NCBI GenBank assembly: GCA_945878585.1
Contig: CAMDXQ010000003.1
Coordinates: forward strand, 1 to 61,743
Direction of reading: 5' to 3'
Length of the DNA stretch: 61,743 bases
Source: Akkermansia muciniphila
Lineage (GTDB): Bacteria; Verrucomicrobiota; Verrucomicrobiia; Methylacidiphilales; Verrucolacustridaceae
Positions within the stretch are counted from its first letter, which is position 1, and every line of letters starts with the position of its first letter. The translations under genes and the position numbers were made by a program. Below the pieces are notes generated by a model. The model was not told the origin of the DNA. It saw nothing but the letters and a program-made list of their open reading frames with translations, and did not search any database. Positions 17,686 to 26,357 of the stretch are shown piece by piece.

Positions 17686-20600
17686 ATGAGTAAAAGCTCC
17701 CGAGCCGAACAGCCTTGGCTGGAAAAAGGTTTGTTCTTTGTTTTTTTAGCGGTTTTTGGGTTTTTCTGGCTTCAAAATGGTCCCTCCAACCAAGAGCTTT
17801 TAGCTAACTATGCCAAGGCGAAGGATTTGTGGGACTTGATGGTTGTAAACAAGGGTTTTGCTTGGTGGACGCCGAACTATCTTGGGGGAGCCCCCACCGC
17901 GCCATTGGCGGGAACCGCATTGACGATGTTTTGGATGGTTCTTGGGGGAGCCTTCACCAATCCAATCGTGGGTTGCAAGGTGCTTGGGTTCCTCGCCCTC
18001 GCAGTTTCAGGAGTTTTGATGTCTGCCTTTATCCGACGCCTTACTGGTGACGAACGTGCAGGTTGGATTGCCGCATTTCTCTATGCACTTGGACCGCAGG
18101 CCGCTCTCCGGCTTGCTGGAAATGAACATATGCCAGTTATTTTCTCCATGCCGTACCCGCCTCTGATCGGTTGGGGGCTATTGGAAATTGCCACTCGAAA
18201 CTCAGGAAGAGGAATTGTGGTTATTGCATTATCGGTCGCCGCTATGAGCCTTACTTTTAATAAAATCACCGCTGTCTTTGCCCCAGTAGCTCTTGGATTA
18301 GCCGTTTGGCTTCACTTCCGATATCCGCACAAGACCATGCCTCTAATCAGGGGTTGTCTTCTTGCTGGGGGTATTTTTCTTTTTTTGGGCATCCTTCCTC
18401 AACTCCCCGGACTTCGAGAGGCTAGTCGGATGACTCTTTTTTCCAGTGACCCGCTCCTTGGCTGGCAATCTAGCTTTTCCATTAAAGCCCCGCTCTCCTG
18501 GTTTGATCGAGGGGGCTTACTGATGCAGGGGATGCCTAGTAATTTCACCGTGGATGAGGGTGGTTTCTACTTGGGGATCATCGTTGTCCTTGCCACGGCT
18601 GTGGCTCTTGAGGTTCGTCGCAGGGGCTCCGAATCGAATCTGGATGGCCCTCTCAAACTTTTTATTTTGCTCTTCCTGCTCATCCAGTGGTTCAGCTTGG
18701 GGCCACGCAGCGGATTCGGCGGAATTATGGAGTTTCTAAAATCGGCTCAGGGAATTCAGGACTGGGTTCTGCCCATCTTTTGGATCAGTGCCTTGGGCCC
18801 AATCGCTGTTCTTGCTTTGATCTGGCCGAACGGAAAATGGAAGTGGCCGACATTTGCGATCGCTTTGGCGGTTTATATGTTTCTGCCGGGTTTTCGACTC
18901 TTTGAACTGATTCCTTTGGCAGGGACCGTCCGTGCCCCATGGTCTTTCTGGCAAGTAGGTGGGGCCTTTTGTCTTGCAGGAGTAGGCGGAATTGCCATTA
19001 CACGGTTTTGTCCTGGAAAGACGAGAAGTTGGCTTCCACCTGTCGTCATGATTGTTGCTGCACTCGATTTCACACCGTATTACGGCAAGTTTTTCAAGCC
19101 AGGACTGGAGGTGGGTACTTACGAAAGTTTCCTTGAGGCAGCAGCCTTCCTAAAAAACCAGCAGAAACCAGGATCTATTTTGCCACTTTCTGGCCGATAT
19201 TTTTACACCCAATTACCCCAACTGACGGGTCGGCCAATCTCCACCGAAGCGTTTCAAGCCTACTTTATGAGCAAAGGGGTTCGAGCGATTCAGGATGCGG
19301 GCGGGGCAAATGCAGATCTCATGAAGGTTTCATTAAGCTTACAGGGCGTCAGGTATATTCTTTTAGATCGAAAGGATGTCGATACACCGGAGCAACTCCA
19401 GGCTGCATTCAAACAGCAGTACCCAACCGTGTTTGAAAACTCGTTTTTCACAATTCTTGAAAACCCCAATTCGTTGGCTCCAGGTTTCATTGCGAAAAAC
19501 TATGTCTCTATCCCTCCTTTGCGATTTGAGTATTGCGGCGCAGATCTAGGGTTGGTTCGTCTTTACTTCCTGCCAGTGGAAATTCCGGGAATTGAGATAA
19601 ACGATCCGTCCTTGGCTGGGATCATGAATCCTGAGAATGGGGAAGTGGAGCTGACTCCGGGGTTCCGAGATAAGGAAGGCGAGCCTTTCCGCTTATTGGA
19701 TTCATCCACTTGCCGACATGAAGGGCCTAATGTTTGCAAGATTTCACCTCAAGGGCAGTCAGGATGGCTTATGTTGACCCAGGCTTGGCATCCCGATTGG
19801 CATGTTTTTGTGGATGGAATAAGGAGCGATCTGCGTAGGGTAGCTGTCGCATTTACCGGCATCCGGATCGGAGAGGGGGCTCGGGAAGTGAGTTTTGTAT
19901 TTTCTCCTCCAATTTGGGTTTCCCTTTCTCTGGGTCTTGGTCTTGGAAGTTGGATATTGGTTTTCGGTGGAAGTGCTTATCTGCGTTTTACAACGTCTGC
20001 TACCACTTGGAAAAAATGGTGGGAAGGGGAGGATCTGGAATTCGATAAGCCGATTCAAGCGAACACCCGAAAAACTCCTTTCGTGGTGAAAGAAAAAAAT
20101 GTTCGTCATGAGAAGCTCGGGAAGCCCTTGGTTGTTTTGCCTACCTACAATGAGTCTCAGATGATCCAGCTCGCTCTCGACGAAGTCTTGGGAAAAGCCC
20201 CTACTATTGATGTTCTTGTTGTGGATGACGGATCACCGGATGGAACAGCTGGCAAAGTTAAAAGCCATTCAATGTACGGTAAACGAGTTCATATCTTGGA
20301 GCGTCCCGGGAAAGCGGGTTTAGGCTCAGCGTATCGTGCGGCATTTCAGTGGGCTCTAAAAATGGGTTACGATGCTGTCGTAGAGATGGATGCCGACCTG
20401 TCACACGATCCGGCGGATGTACCGCGACTTTTGGCGGCTCTCAGTGAGGGGGCAGATATTGCAGTCGGGTCACGTTACTTGAATGGAATACGAATTCTGA
20501 ATTGGCCCCAAAGCCGGCTTTGGATCAGTACTTTTGGAGGATGGTATGCTAGGAGTTTGACCGGTTTGCCTATGACCGATCCGACCAGTGGCTTTAAAGC

Positions 20601-20829
20601 AATCCGGCGTCGGGTATTGGAGGAGTTGAATTGGGAGAAATTCACTGCCCAAGGGTATGGCTTCCAAGTCGAACTTCACTTCTTTGCATGGCAATCAGGA
20701 TTTAAGATTGTGGAAGTACCCATCGTTTTCACCGAACGTCGCCAAGGGGATTCCAAGATGTCGACTCCGATTGCTATCGAGGCAGCAAAAAGGGTCTTTC
20801 AACTAGCGATTCGGAGGATTTTCCCATGA
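17686..20829 (+). CDS. YfhO-like membrane protein fused to DPM1-like GT2 glycosyltransferase
   Basis: 1047 residues. Residues 1-460 have about 11 membrane helices with a GT-C/YfhO-like loop (WTPNYLGGAPTAPLAG). Residues 460-750 are an outer domain ending in GWLMLTQAWHPDWHVFVDG and a VSFVFSPP strand, the YfhO signature, followed by one more helix. Residues 810-1047 are a complete cytoplasmic GT2 of the polyprenyl-phosphate-mannose synthase type: PLVVLPTYNES, VVDDGSPDGTA, VEMDADLSHDP, VGSRYLNG, DPTSGFKAI and FTERRQGDSKM. So donor synthesis and GT-C-like transfer may reside in one chain. Starts at ATG 17686 without a Shine-Dalgarno sequence, 24 bp from the divergent gene; its stop overlaps the next gene (ATGA). 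Confidence 0.85.
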   Translation: MSKSSRAEQPWLEKGLFFVFLAVFGFFWLQNGPSNQELLANYAKAKDLWDLMVVNKGFAWWTPNYLGGAPTAPLAGTALTMFWMVLGGAFTNPIVGCKVLGFLALAVSGVLMSAFIRRLTGDERAGWIAAFLYALGPQAALRLAGNEHMPVIFSMPYPPLIGWGLLEIATRNSGRGIVVIALSVAAMSLTFNKITAVFAPVALGLAVWLHFRYPHKTMPLIRGCLLAGGIFLFLGILPQLPGLREASRMTLFSSDPLLGWQSSFSIKAPLSWFDRGGLLMQGMPSNFTVDEGGFYLGIIVVLATAVALEVRRRGSESNLDGPLKLFILLFLLIQWFSLGPRSGFGGIMEFLKSAQGIQDWVLPIFWISALGPIAVLALIWPNGKWKWPTFAIALAVYMFLPGFRLFELIPLAGTVRAPWSFWQVGGAFCLAGVGGIAITRFCPGKTRSWLPPVVMIVAALDFTPYYGKFFKPGLEVGTYESFLEAAAFLKNQQKPGSILPLSGRYFYTQLPQLTGRPISTEAFQAYFMSKGVRAIQDAGGANADLMKVSLSLQGVRYILLDRKDVDTPEQLQAAFKQQYPTVFENSFFTILENPNSLAPGFIAKNYVSIPPLRFEYCGADLGLVRLYFLPVEIPGIEINDPSLAGIMNPENGEVELTPGFRDKEGEPFRLLDSSTCRHEGPNVCKISPQGQSGWLMLTQAWHPDWHVFVDGIRSDLRRVAVAFTGIRIGEGAREVSFVFSPPIWVSLSLGLGLGSWILVFGGSAYLRFTTSATTWKKWWEGEDLEFDKPIQANTRKTPFVVKEKNVRHEKLGKPLVVLPTYNESQMIQLALDEVLGKAPTIDVLVVDDGSPDGTAGKVKSHSMYGKRVHILERPGKAGLGSAYRAAFQWALKMGYDAVVEMDADLSHDPADVPRLLAALSEGADIAVGSRYLNGIRILNWPQSRLWISTFGGWYARSLTGLPMTDPTSGFKAIRRRVLEELNWEKFTAQGYGFQVELHFFAWQSGFKIVEVPIVFTERRQGDSKMSTPIAIEAAKRVFQLAIRRIFP

Positions 20830-23675
20830 AGCAGAGTGAATCGACCTCTTTCACACAGCGCTGGTCTTGGCCCTTTGATCGCGTGGATTGGATTGCTGCA
20901 GGTGCGGCTTGGTTTGTTTCTCAGGTTGTCTATTTCGTAACAGCACAACCCAATGTTGGTCTTCTTGATTCAGGTGAATTTCTGACCGCCGCTGTCCATG
21001 TCGGAGTGCCCCATCCCACGGGGTATCCTCTGTGGACGATCGGGGCTCATATTTTCAAGCTCTTCCCGTTTGGCAATGGAGCATGGGAAGTAAATTTGTT
21101 TTCCGGATTCTGTACCGCTCTTTCTGTTGGAATCGTTGGACTGATTCTATGTAACTCGATGAGATGGGCGGGGATTCGAGATCGACTTGCTCAAATCCTT
21201 TCCGTGGGTTGGGCTCTAGCCCTCGCTTTCAGCGTTTCGATGTGGTCTCAGGCCGTAATCGCGGAGGTTTATGGTCTGCACGTTCTGGTCGTTACTCTCT
21301 ATCTTTGGGTTCTTTACCGTTGGGTCCGGGAACCGGCTTGGACCAACGGTCTCGCATGGTCTGCTTTTTTCTTTGCATTGGGAATGAGTAATCACCATTT
21401 GATGATTGCATTGGCGCCTCTCCCTTTGCTTGTGATGTTGTTGAGGCGAAGGGAACTGCTAGCGGAGGGATTGCTCTACTTAAGCCTTGCAGCCGCCTTG
21501 GTCTATTGGGGGTTTGGAAGTATTTCCGGCGATCCAGCGACCTGGCACTCTTCCATTCGATTTCTCTACTGCGTAGGTGCTGGTTTAGTGATTTGGCTTG
21601 TTGTAAGGCGAAAACTCACCCATTGGAGGACAGGCGCCCTCGTTCTCCTTGGTGTAGCGGTTGGCCTTTCTCCTTACGCCTATATGCCGCTTGCCTCAGA
21701 AACCAATCCTCCGATGAATTGGGGCTTCACTAGCACGAAAGAGGGGTTTTTCTATTCGGTGAATCGAAGTCAATATTCCGGTAAACTCTCCGATCAGCTC
21801 TTGAAGACGGTAGGCAAGGCCATGGGGGCAACTCCCCCTGAGTTGTTGCAGAGTCCTGTTCCTCTACCGGGAACACCACTACCTCCATCTTTCCGTGAGA
21901 CTTTGGGCAAGTTTTCCCAGCTCTATTGGCGAAAGATCGTCTCCAACTTTAGTCCGCTGGGCATTTTGGCCTTGGTCGCTGCGGTTGGCTTTTTAGGTGC
22001 TCTTCCTCAACCGGTTCGCTCCTGGATTCAAGTCGTTGCCTTGGGTTTTCTTTTAGCCGGTTTTCTTCAGCCTGCTTTTGATCAAGCTGGAGCAGACGAG
22101 GCGGCTTGGTTACTTTACATGCCCTATCTCGGGTTTTCGCATGCCTTTTTCGTTTTACTGGCTGGATTAGGCTCAGGGTTGGCTCTTGAGCGCTTTTCGA
22201 AGAGCCCAGGAATCAGTTATGGGGTTGCCCTGCTTCTGGTAGGGGGAATTGCTGCATTCAGTTTTCGCCAGAATCTGACATTTTGTAGTCAGCGGGACCA
22301 CTGGTTTGGCTGGATGTACGGGCGCGATATGTTGGCTGATTTGCCGCCGGACAGCTTCGTATTTGGGGGGACGGACCCGGGTCGATTCGTTCCTACTTAT
22401 ATGATTTTGTCGGAGAGTTTTGAACCCAAGAAACATAAAAGGGACCCGAATTTCGACCGGCGTGATCTTTACATCATCACCCAAAACGCCTTAGCCGATG
22501 CTTTTTATAATCAATACATTCGGAATCACTATTCAACAGAACGACCTACCCCCCGGGGTTGGGTGGATAAGTGGCTTGGTCGTGACAAACATTTCCCCCA
22601 AGCGCCCCTCGTCCTGCCTCGCCAAGAGGATATTATGGCAATTTATCAAGGGGCTATTGAAAGGAGACAACTGGATCTGACTGCTCCAGACCCAAACTCA
22701 GACCCGACTGTACTGAATTCGATGGTTGGGGAGTGGATTTGGCAGCGAAACAAGGACCAAAGGCGTTTCTTTGTCGAAGAAAGTTTTCCCATGGAATGGT
22801 CTTATCCGAATGCAGTTCCTCATGGTTTGTGTTACGAAATTAAAAAGGACCCGGTTCCATTCTTGACCCCTGAACAGGTAGAAGGGGATATGAAGTATTG
22901 GCGAGAATACATCGATCATCTAAAGGGAGACCCTCGCTTTGAAGATGATATTGATGCGCAACGGTCGTTTTCCAAATTAAGAAATACTGGCGGGAATATC
23001 TATAAATGGAGAAAAATGCCTGAAGCTGCCGAGAAAGCTTATCGGCAGGCATTGGAGCTTTGGCCTGGCAACACTGAAACACTGAACAATTTCACTGACC
23101 TACTCATGCAACAGAAGAGGGCTCCTGAGTTAAGGGATATTCTGGAAAGGGCATCCAAGGCAGATCCAAATAACGGGTTGCTTGTGATGCTTTTGGGTAA
23201 TTGCGAAAGGAAAATAGCCTTAGGAAAGGAGATTGCCGCTTTAGAGCAGCAATGGAAAAACTCCTCGAAGGATCCCAAGCTTTTTCAGCAAATTCTTGGA
23301 AAGTACTCGGAAGAAGGAAATCTTGTAAAAGCCGACCCCTTTGTCGTTCAAGGAGGATCACTCTTTCCGACCAATTCGGAGATACTTAGGGATATTGTGA
23401 ACTATTATGCCGCTCAGAATCGTCTTCCTGAAGCGATTGAGTACGGGAAGAAACTTGAGAAACTTTCTCCAGAGGATGCTGATCTAAAGCTGGGAATGGC
23501 CAAGTTCTCTATGGCGATTGGGAATAGATTAGAGTTTTACCGATATCTAAAGGATGCCATTCGTTTCGGTGGTTTGCCGATGAGGGAGAAGATTGCTACA
23601 GAACCGATGTTCCAGAAGATCCAAGGGGAGTCGGAGTTTCAGACCTCTTTGCGACCATCACAAAAAGGGCAGTAA
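20826..23675 (+). CDS. DUF2723 membrane protein with C-terminal TPR repeats
   Basis: 949 residues. The N-terminus has the DUF2723 signature NVGLLDSGEFLTAAVHVGVP followed by HPTGYPLW: an acidic DSGE in the first outer loop as in GT-C transferases. About 12 helices run to residue 480. A soluble middle part follows (VFGGTDPGRFVPTYMI), then TPR-like repeats from about 725 to 905 (KAYRQALELWPGNTETLNNF and similar). The human relative TMEM260 is a protein O-mannosyltransferase, so a surface-protein glycosyltransferase is plausible, but the bacterial role is unproven. GGAGG lies 8 nt before the ATG, which also overlaps the upstream fusion gene by ATGA. Confidence 0.82.
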   Translation: MKQSESTSFTQRWSWPFDRVDWIAAGAAWFVSQVVYFVTAQPNVGLLDSGEFLTAAVHVGVPHPTGYPLWTIGAHIFKLFPFGNGAWEVNLFSGFCTALSVGIVGLILCNSMRWAGIRDRLAQILSVGWALALAFSVSMWSQAVIAEVYGLHVLVVTLYLWVLYRWVREPAWTNGLAWSAFFFALGMSNHHLMIALAPLPLLVMLLRRRELLAEGLLYLSLAAALVYWGFGSISGDPATWHSSIRFLYCVGAGLVIWLVVRRKLTHWRTGALVLLGVAVGLSPYAYMPLASETNPPMNWGFTSTKEGFFYSVNRSQYSGKLSDQLLKTVGKAMGATPPELLQSPVPLPGTPLPPSFRETLGKFSQLYWRKIVSNFSPLGILALVAAVGFLGALPQPVRSWIQVVALGFLLAGFLQPAFDQAGADEAAWLLYMPYLGFSHAFFVLLAGLGSGLALERFSKSPGISYGVALLLVGGIAAFSFRQNLTFCSQRDHWFGWMYGRDMLADLPPDSFVFGGTDPGRFVPTYMILSESFEPKKHKRDPNFDRRDLYIITQNALADAFYNQYIRNHYSTERPTPRGWVDKWLGRDKHFPQAPLVLPRQEDIMAIYQGAIERRQLDLTAPDPNSDPTVLNSMVGEWIWQRNKDQRRFFVEESFPMEWSYPNAVPHGLCYEIKKDPVPFLTPEQVEGDMKYWREYIDHLKGDPRFEDDIDAQRSFSKLRNTGGNIYKWRKMPEAAEKAYRQALELWPGNTETLNNFTDLLMQQKRAPELRDILERASKADPNNGLLVMLLGNCERKIALGKEIAALEQQWKNSSKDPKLFQQILGKYSEEGNLVKADPFVVQGGSLFPTNSEILRDIVNYYAAQNRLPEAIEYGKKLEKLSPEDADLKLGMAKFSMAIGNRLEFYRYLKDAIRFGGLPMREKIATEPMFQKIQGESEFQTSLRPSQKGQ

Positions 23676-23676
23676 A

Positions 23677-24315
23677 TTATTTCCTGGTCGGAACGGGTGG
23701 GGGAGTGGCGGAATCTGCAGGCAACGCAAGCAACCCTGCTTCATTCCAAGGATTTGTCATGCCCACAAGCTCTTTGCGTTTGGTGGCAACTTCCTCTGGG
23801 GTAATCGGGCCTGCGCTGTTTCCCCATTCACTCCGGATATAGGTTAGAATGGCCGAGATTTGGTCATCCTTTAATGGGACCGGGGCCCCATCACCCCATG
23901 CCGGCATATTATTGTTGTATAAAACACCCTTCACGTTGATAGGTCCCGCGATTCCTTTGTGAAGTATCGAAATCAGTCTGTTCTTAGATTCCAGGACCCA
24001 CTCCGAGCCGGCCAAAGGAGGGTAGACACCGACTTGGCCTAATCCAGTTGCTTGATGGCATTGGGCGCAGTTTGCCGTGTAAAGACGTTTGCCGATCACC
24101 TTTGGATCGGGTGGGGCAACAGGTCCTGTATTGACGGGGCCCCAGGTAATTTGGCTTGGGTCGTAGACATCCCCTCGAAATCCGCCGCTATAAAAGAACA
24201 GATATCCTCCCGCCCAGAAGGAGAGAATTACCCCCAGACCCAGGATCCACCCAGGAATGGGAGCATGACGCTCGGTTGGGGCTTGGGAGACGGAAGGTAG
24301 TTCAGATGGGTTCAT
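23677..24315 (-). CDS. Membrane-anchored monoheme cytochrome c (CcoP-like position)
   Basis: 212 residues from ATG 24315, with GGAGG 10 nt upstream. One helix (WILGLGVILSFWAGGYLFFY, residues 23-42) anchors a class I cytochrome c: heme site CAQCH at 83-87 and axial Met in NNNMPAW (M137). ISAILTYIRSEWG is the closing helix. Last gene of the ten-gene ACIII operon, overlapping the preceding cytochrome (ATGA). By order (N-O-P) and anchor topology it resembles a reduced cbb3 subunit III with one heme instead of two. Expected to carry electrons on the periplasmic side, either to the CuA oxidase encoded nearby or within the ACIII assembly. Confidence 0.85.
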   Translation of the reverse strand: MNPSELPSVSQAPTERHAPIPGWILGLGVILSFWAGGYLFFYSGGFRGDVYDPSQITWGPVNTGPVAPPDPKVIGKRLYTANCAQCHQATGLGQVGVYPPLAGSEWVLESKNRLISILHKGIAGPINVKGVLYNNNMPAWGDGAPVPLKDDQISAILTYIRSEWGNSAGPITPEEVATKRKELVGMTNPWNEAGLLALPADSATPPPVPTRK

Positions 24316-24914
24316 TTGAGTGGGGCCTCCGGCAACGCATAGTCGGTACGTAGAGATTGGAGATAAGCCACCAGAGCTTTGGCCTCGTAGCTTGGTAATA
24401 ATTGCTTCCAATCCCGGGTTGGGACTGAAAGAGCTTCGTTTTCAATCGATGGTCCGGCCAAAGAGGAATCAAACAGCCAAGGATGAGGGGGGCAGGTCGA
24501 GTTTGGATTTCTTTGGCGTGGGTTGTAGAGGTGCATCAGTAAATCCTTGGATTCTGGGACTCTCAATCCGACATTCGAAAGATCAGAACCGATTCTGGAT
24601 AATCCGATGAGGGCGGGTTCACGGAAGAGGTAATCACGCGGAACGGTGCGTCTTGGGCCCCAACCCCGAGTTAGATCAGCAGAGCCCGAAGGACCTCGGA
24701 CAGAAAGGGAGTGGCATTCGAGACAGCCTTGGCTGGCAAAAACGCGAGCGCCCGTTTGAGCAAGGCCTGAGGGGGTCGGGGGAGCCGGATAGTTGGTCTC
24801 TTCGTTGAGAATGGGTTCCAATCTCCCTACCTGGAAGAAACCGAGCGCGACTTGTCCTGCCCAGGCAAAAAGAAGAGCGAGGAAGACAAGAACGAGAGCT
24901 TGGCTGGATTTCAT
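24312..24914 (-). CDS. CcoO-like membrane-anchored cytochrome c
   Basis: 200 residues from ATG 24914. A single N-terminal helix (residues 6-27) is followed by GARVFASQGCLECHSLSVRG (CLECH 64-68), then RIGSDLSNVG and HLYNPRQRNPNSTCPPHPW. These blocks match cbb3 oxidase subunit II (CcoO): GC-x-x-CHS, G-DL-x-x-VG, HL-NPR. In canonical CcoO a Met in NMP/SMP is the axial heme ligand; here that position is Cys141 (STCPP). A longer frame extends to 25019 but would overlap the CcoN-like gene, while 24914 leaves a 4-nt gap. Member of the ACIII operon tail. Confidence 0.85.
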   Translation of the reverse strand: MKSSQALVLVFLALLFAWAGQVALGFFQVGRLEPILNEETNYPAPPTPSGLAQTGARVFASQGCLECHSLSVRGPSGSADLTRGWGPRRTVPRDYLFREPALIGLSRIGSDLSNVGLRVPESKDLLMHLYNPRQRNPNSTCPPHPWLFDSSLAGPSIENEALSVPTRDWKQLLPSYEAKALVAYLQSLRTDYALPEAPLK

Positions 24915-24918
24915 CGTT

Positions 24919-26355
24919 TTAGTGGTGGGCTGGGTGGAGGGGATGGTTCGGGATATCACGATTTGCAGGAAAAACAGCGACAGGCGCAACGGAAGGGAAG
25001 AGCTTGAGGAGGCTGGCAAAGAAGATGGAGGAAAATGCCAACTGGCCTATCCACCAGAAAAGTTGACCTGCCAAAACAATCACGAGGAATGGTCGGAGGT
25101 AACTCGAGATCGTGGACATAGGAACGCCGGGATCATTCAGGGCCAAACCTTGAAAGATGCCAGCAAGTGCGTAAGCAGAGGCCAGTAGAGCAGCGCCTAA
25201 AGTGGTGAACCAGAAGTGGTATGCGAGCGCAGGATGGCTAGGCCATCCCATCGATCGAGAGGCGGGCAAGAGGGCATAGATGGCGCCAGCGAGAACATTT
25301 CCGTAGAAGGAGAAAAGGAGCAGCGCCTGAGTGGCTTGGCCGACCATGGTAAACGTGGTTGTTTGCCGAACTCCTGGCAAGGCCAGAAACGTTATCCATG
25401 CATATGAAGCGAAGTATGACCAGAAGCCGACAGCGAAAAAGCGGAGGGCAACTTGGCGCCGACACTCCTCCCATTTTCCTTCAAGAAGGGGTTTGAAGAG
25501 AAGAGTATTGCCTAGAACAGCGACTCCAAGAAGGAGAGTGGCGACAACCCCTGCACTTTGTAGCCAGGAGGGCATGGGTCCTTCACTTGCCAAGCTGTTG
25601 CCAATCCATCCGCCCAAAGTGATCGTTGCAACCCATGAAAGGATCCCAAGGGAGAGGCTACCCGCTGCGCGCCCCGTGAGAGCAGGTAGAAGTTGAAAGA
25701 GTAAAACTAGAGCCAAAGGAGTCAGCCACAGATGATGAAGGAAAGAGTGCCATGCAAACTGCATGATGATCTGAAGGGCGCCCGGGGCCAGACTTCCTCG
25801 GAGAAGAAGCTCGGCAGTGCCTAGTCCCAATGGGAAGGCAATCAGTCCGCCCAATAGGTAGAGCCGAGGAAGTAGAGGGCCACTTTTCCAGGAGCGTCCT
25901 AAACCACGGGTGAGACCAGTTCCAAGAATTAGGAAAGAGATGAAGAATAGGACGCTCACGGATCTCGAGAAAGGCAGGGAGAGGAGACCCGTGGATCCAT
26001 TCCAAAGAATTTCAGCCAAGCCAACAAGAACAGCGAATTGCCAGAGGATTGCCGCACTGGTCAGGAGGCGTCCGTACCGAAAGGGTATTCCTGAAATCCT
26101 TGGGATCAAAATCAGCAGAACTCCGAGGAACCCAGAAGAGATCCAACCGTAAGTAAAAAGAAAGGACACAAGCGGGGCTAGATGGCCATATCCGATCCAA
26201 GGAATAGGAAGGAGATAGGCGAGCGAAGGAACCAGCAATTGTATGGTTGCGAGAACTTGGAGACCTGCTCCAAGTAAGGCCCAACTGACCGAACCGATCA
26301 GCAGGATTCCTGCGGAAGAGTTGGCTTTACAGACTGATGGAGTCGGGGAGTTCAT
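24919..26355 (-). CDS. CcoN-like (cbb3 subunit I) membrane protein lacking heme and copper ligands
   Basis: 478 residues, about 12 helices. Family membership is shown by WALLGAGLQVLATIQLLVPS, by HPALAYHFWFTTLGAALLAS with AGIFQGLA just after it (a cbb3 subunit I hallmark), and by AGAIYALLP. The metal ligands are gone: helix II has PLVSFLFTY where CcoN has RPLHTN; the CuB His-His pair region reads ASEGPMPSWLQ instead of GPHHLHYT-x-LPDW; and VGQATQ (338-343) replaces the IGHVHS pair of heme ligands. A His cluster WHSFLHH (202-208) is out of register. So it probably cannot reduce oxygen and may be a structural or quinone-interacting subunit. It follows the one-TM protein by 2 bp. Confidence 0.8.
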   Translation of the reverse strand: MNSPTPSVCKANSSAGILLIGSVSWALLGAGLQVLATIQLLVPSLAYLLPIPWIGYGHLAPLVSFLFTYGWISSGFLGVLLILIPRISGIPFRYGRLLTSAAILWQFAVLVGLAEILWNGSTGLLSLPFSRSVSVLFFISFLILGTGLTRGLGRSWKSGPLLPRLYLLGGLIAFPLGLGTAELLLRGSLAPGALQIIMQFAWHSFLHHLWLTPLALVLLFQLLPALTGRAAGSLSLGILSWVATITLGGWIGNSLASEGPMPSWLQSAGVVATLLLGVAVLGNTLLFKPLLEGKWEECRRQVALRFFAVGFWSYFASYAWITFLALPGVRQTTTFTMVGQATQALLLFSFYGNVLAGAIYALLPASRSMGWPSHPALAYHFWFTTLGAALLASAYALAGIFQGLALNDPGVPMSTISSYLRPFLVIVLAGQLFWWIGQLAFSSIFFASLLKLFPSVAPVAVFPANRDIPNHPLHPAHH

Positions 26356-26357
26356 GA

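Noticed and set aside
24919-26355. Calling the CcoN-like protein a working cbb3 or nitric-oxide reductase subunit
   Set aside because: The His residues required for hemes and CuB are absent at the aligned positions.
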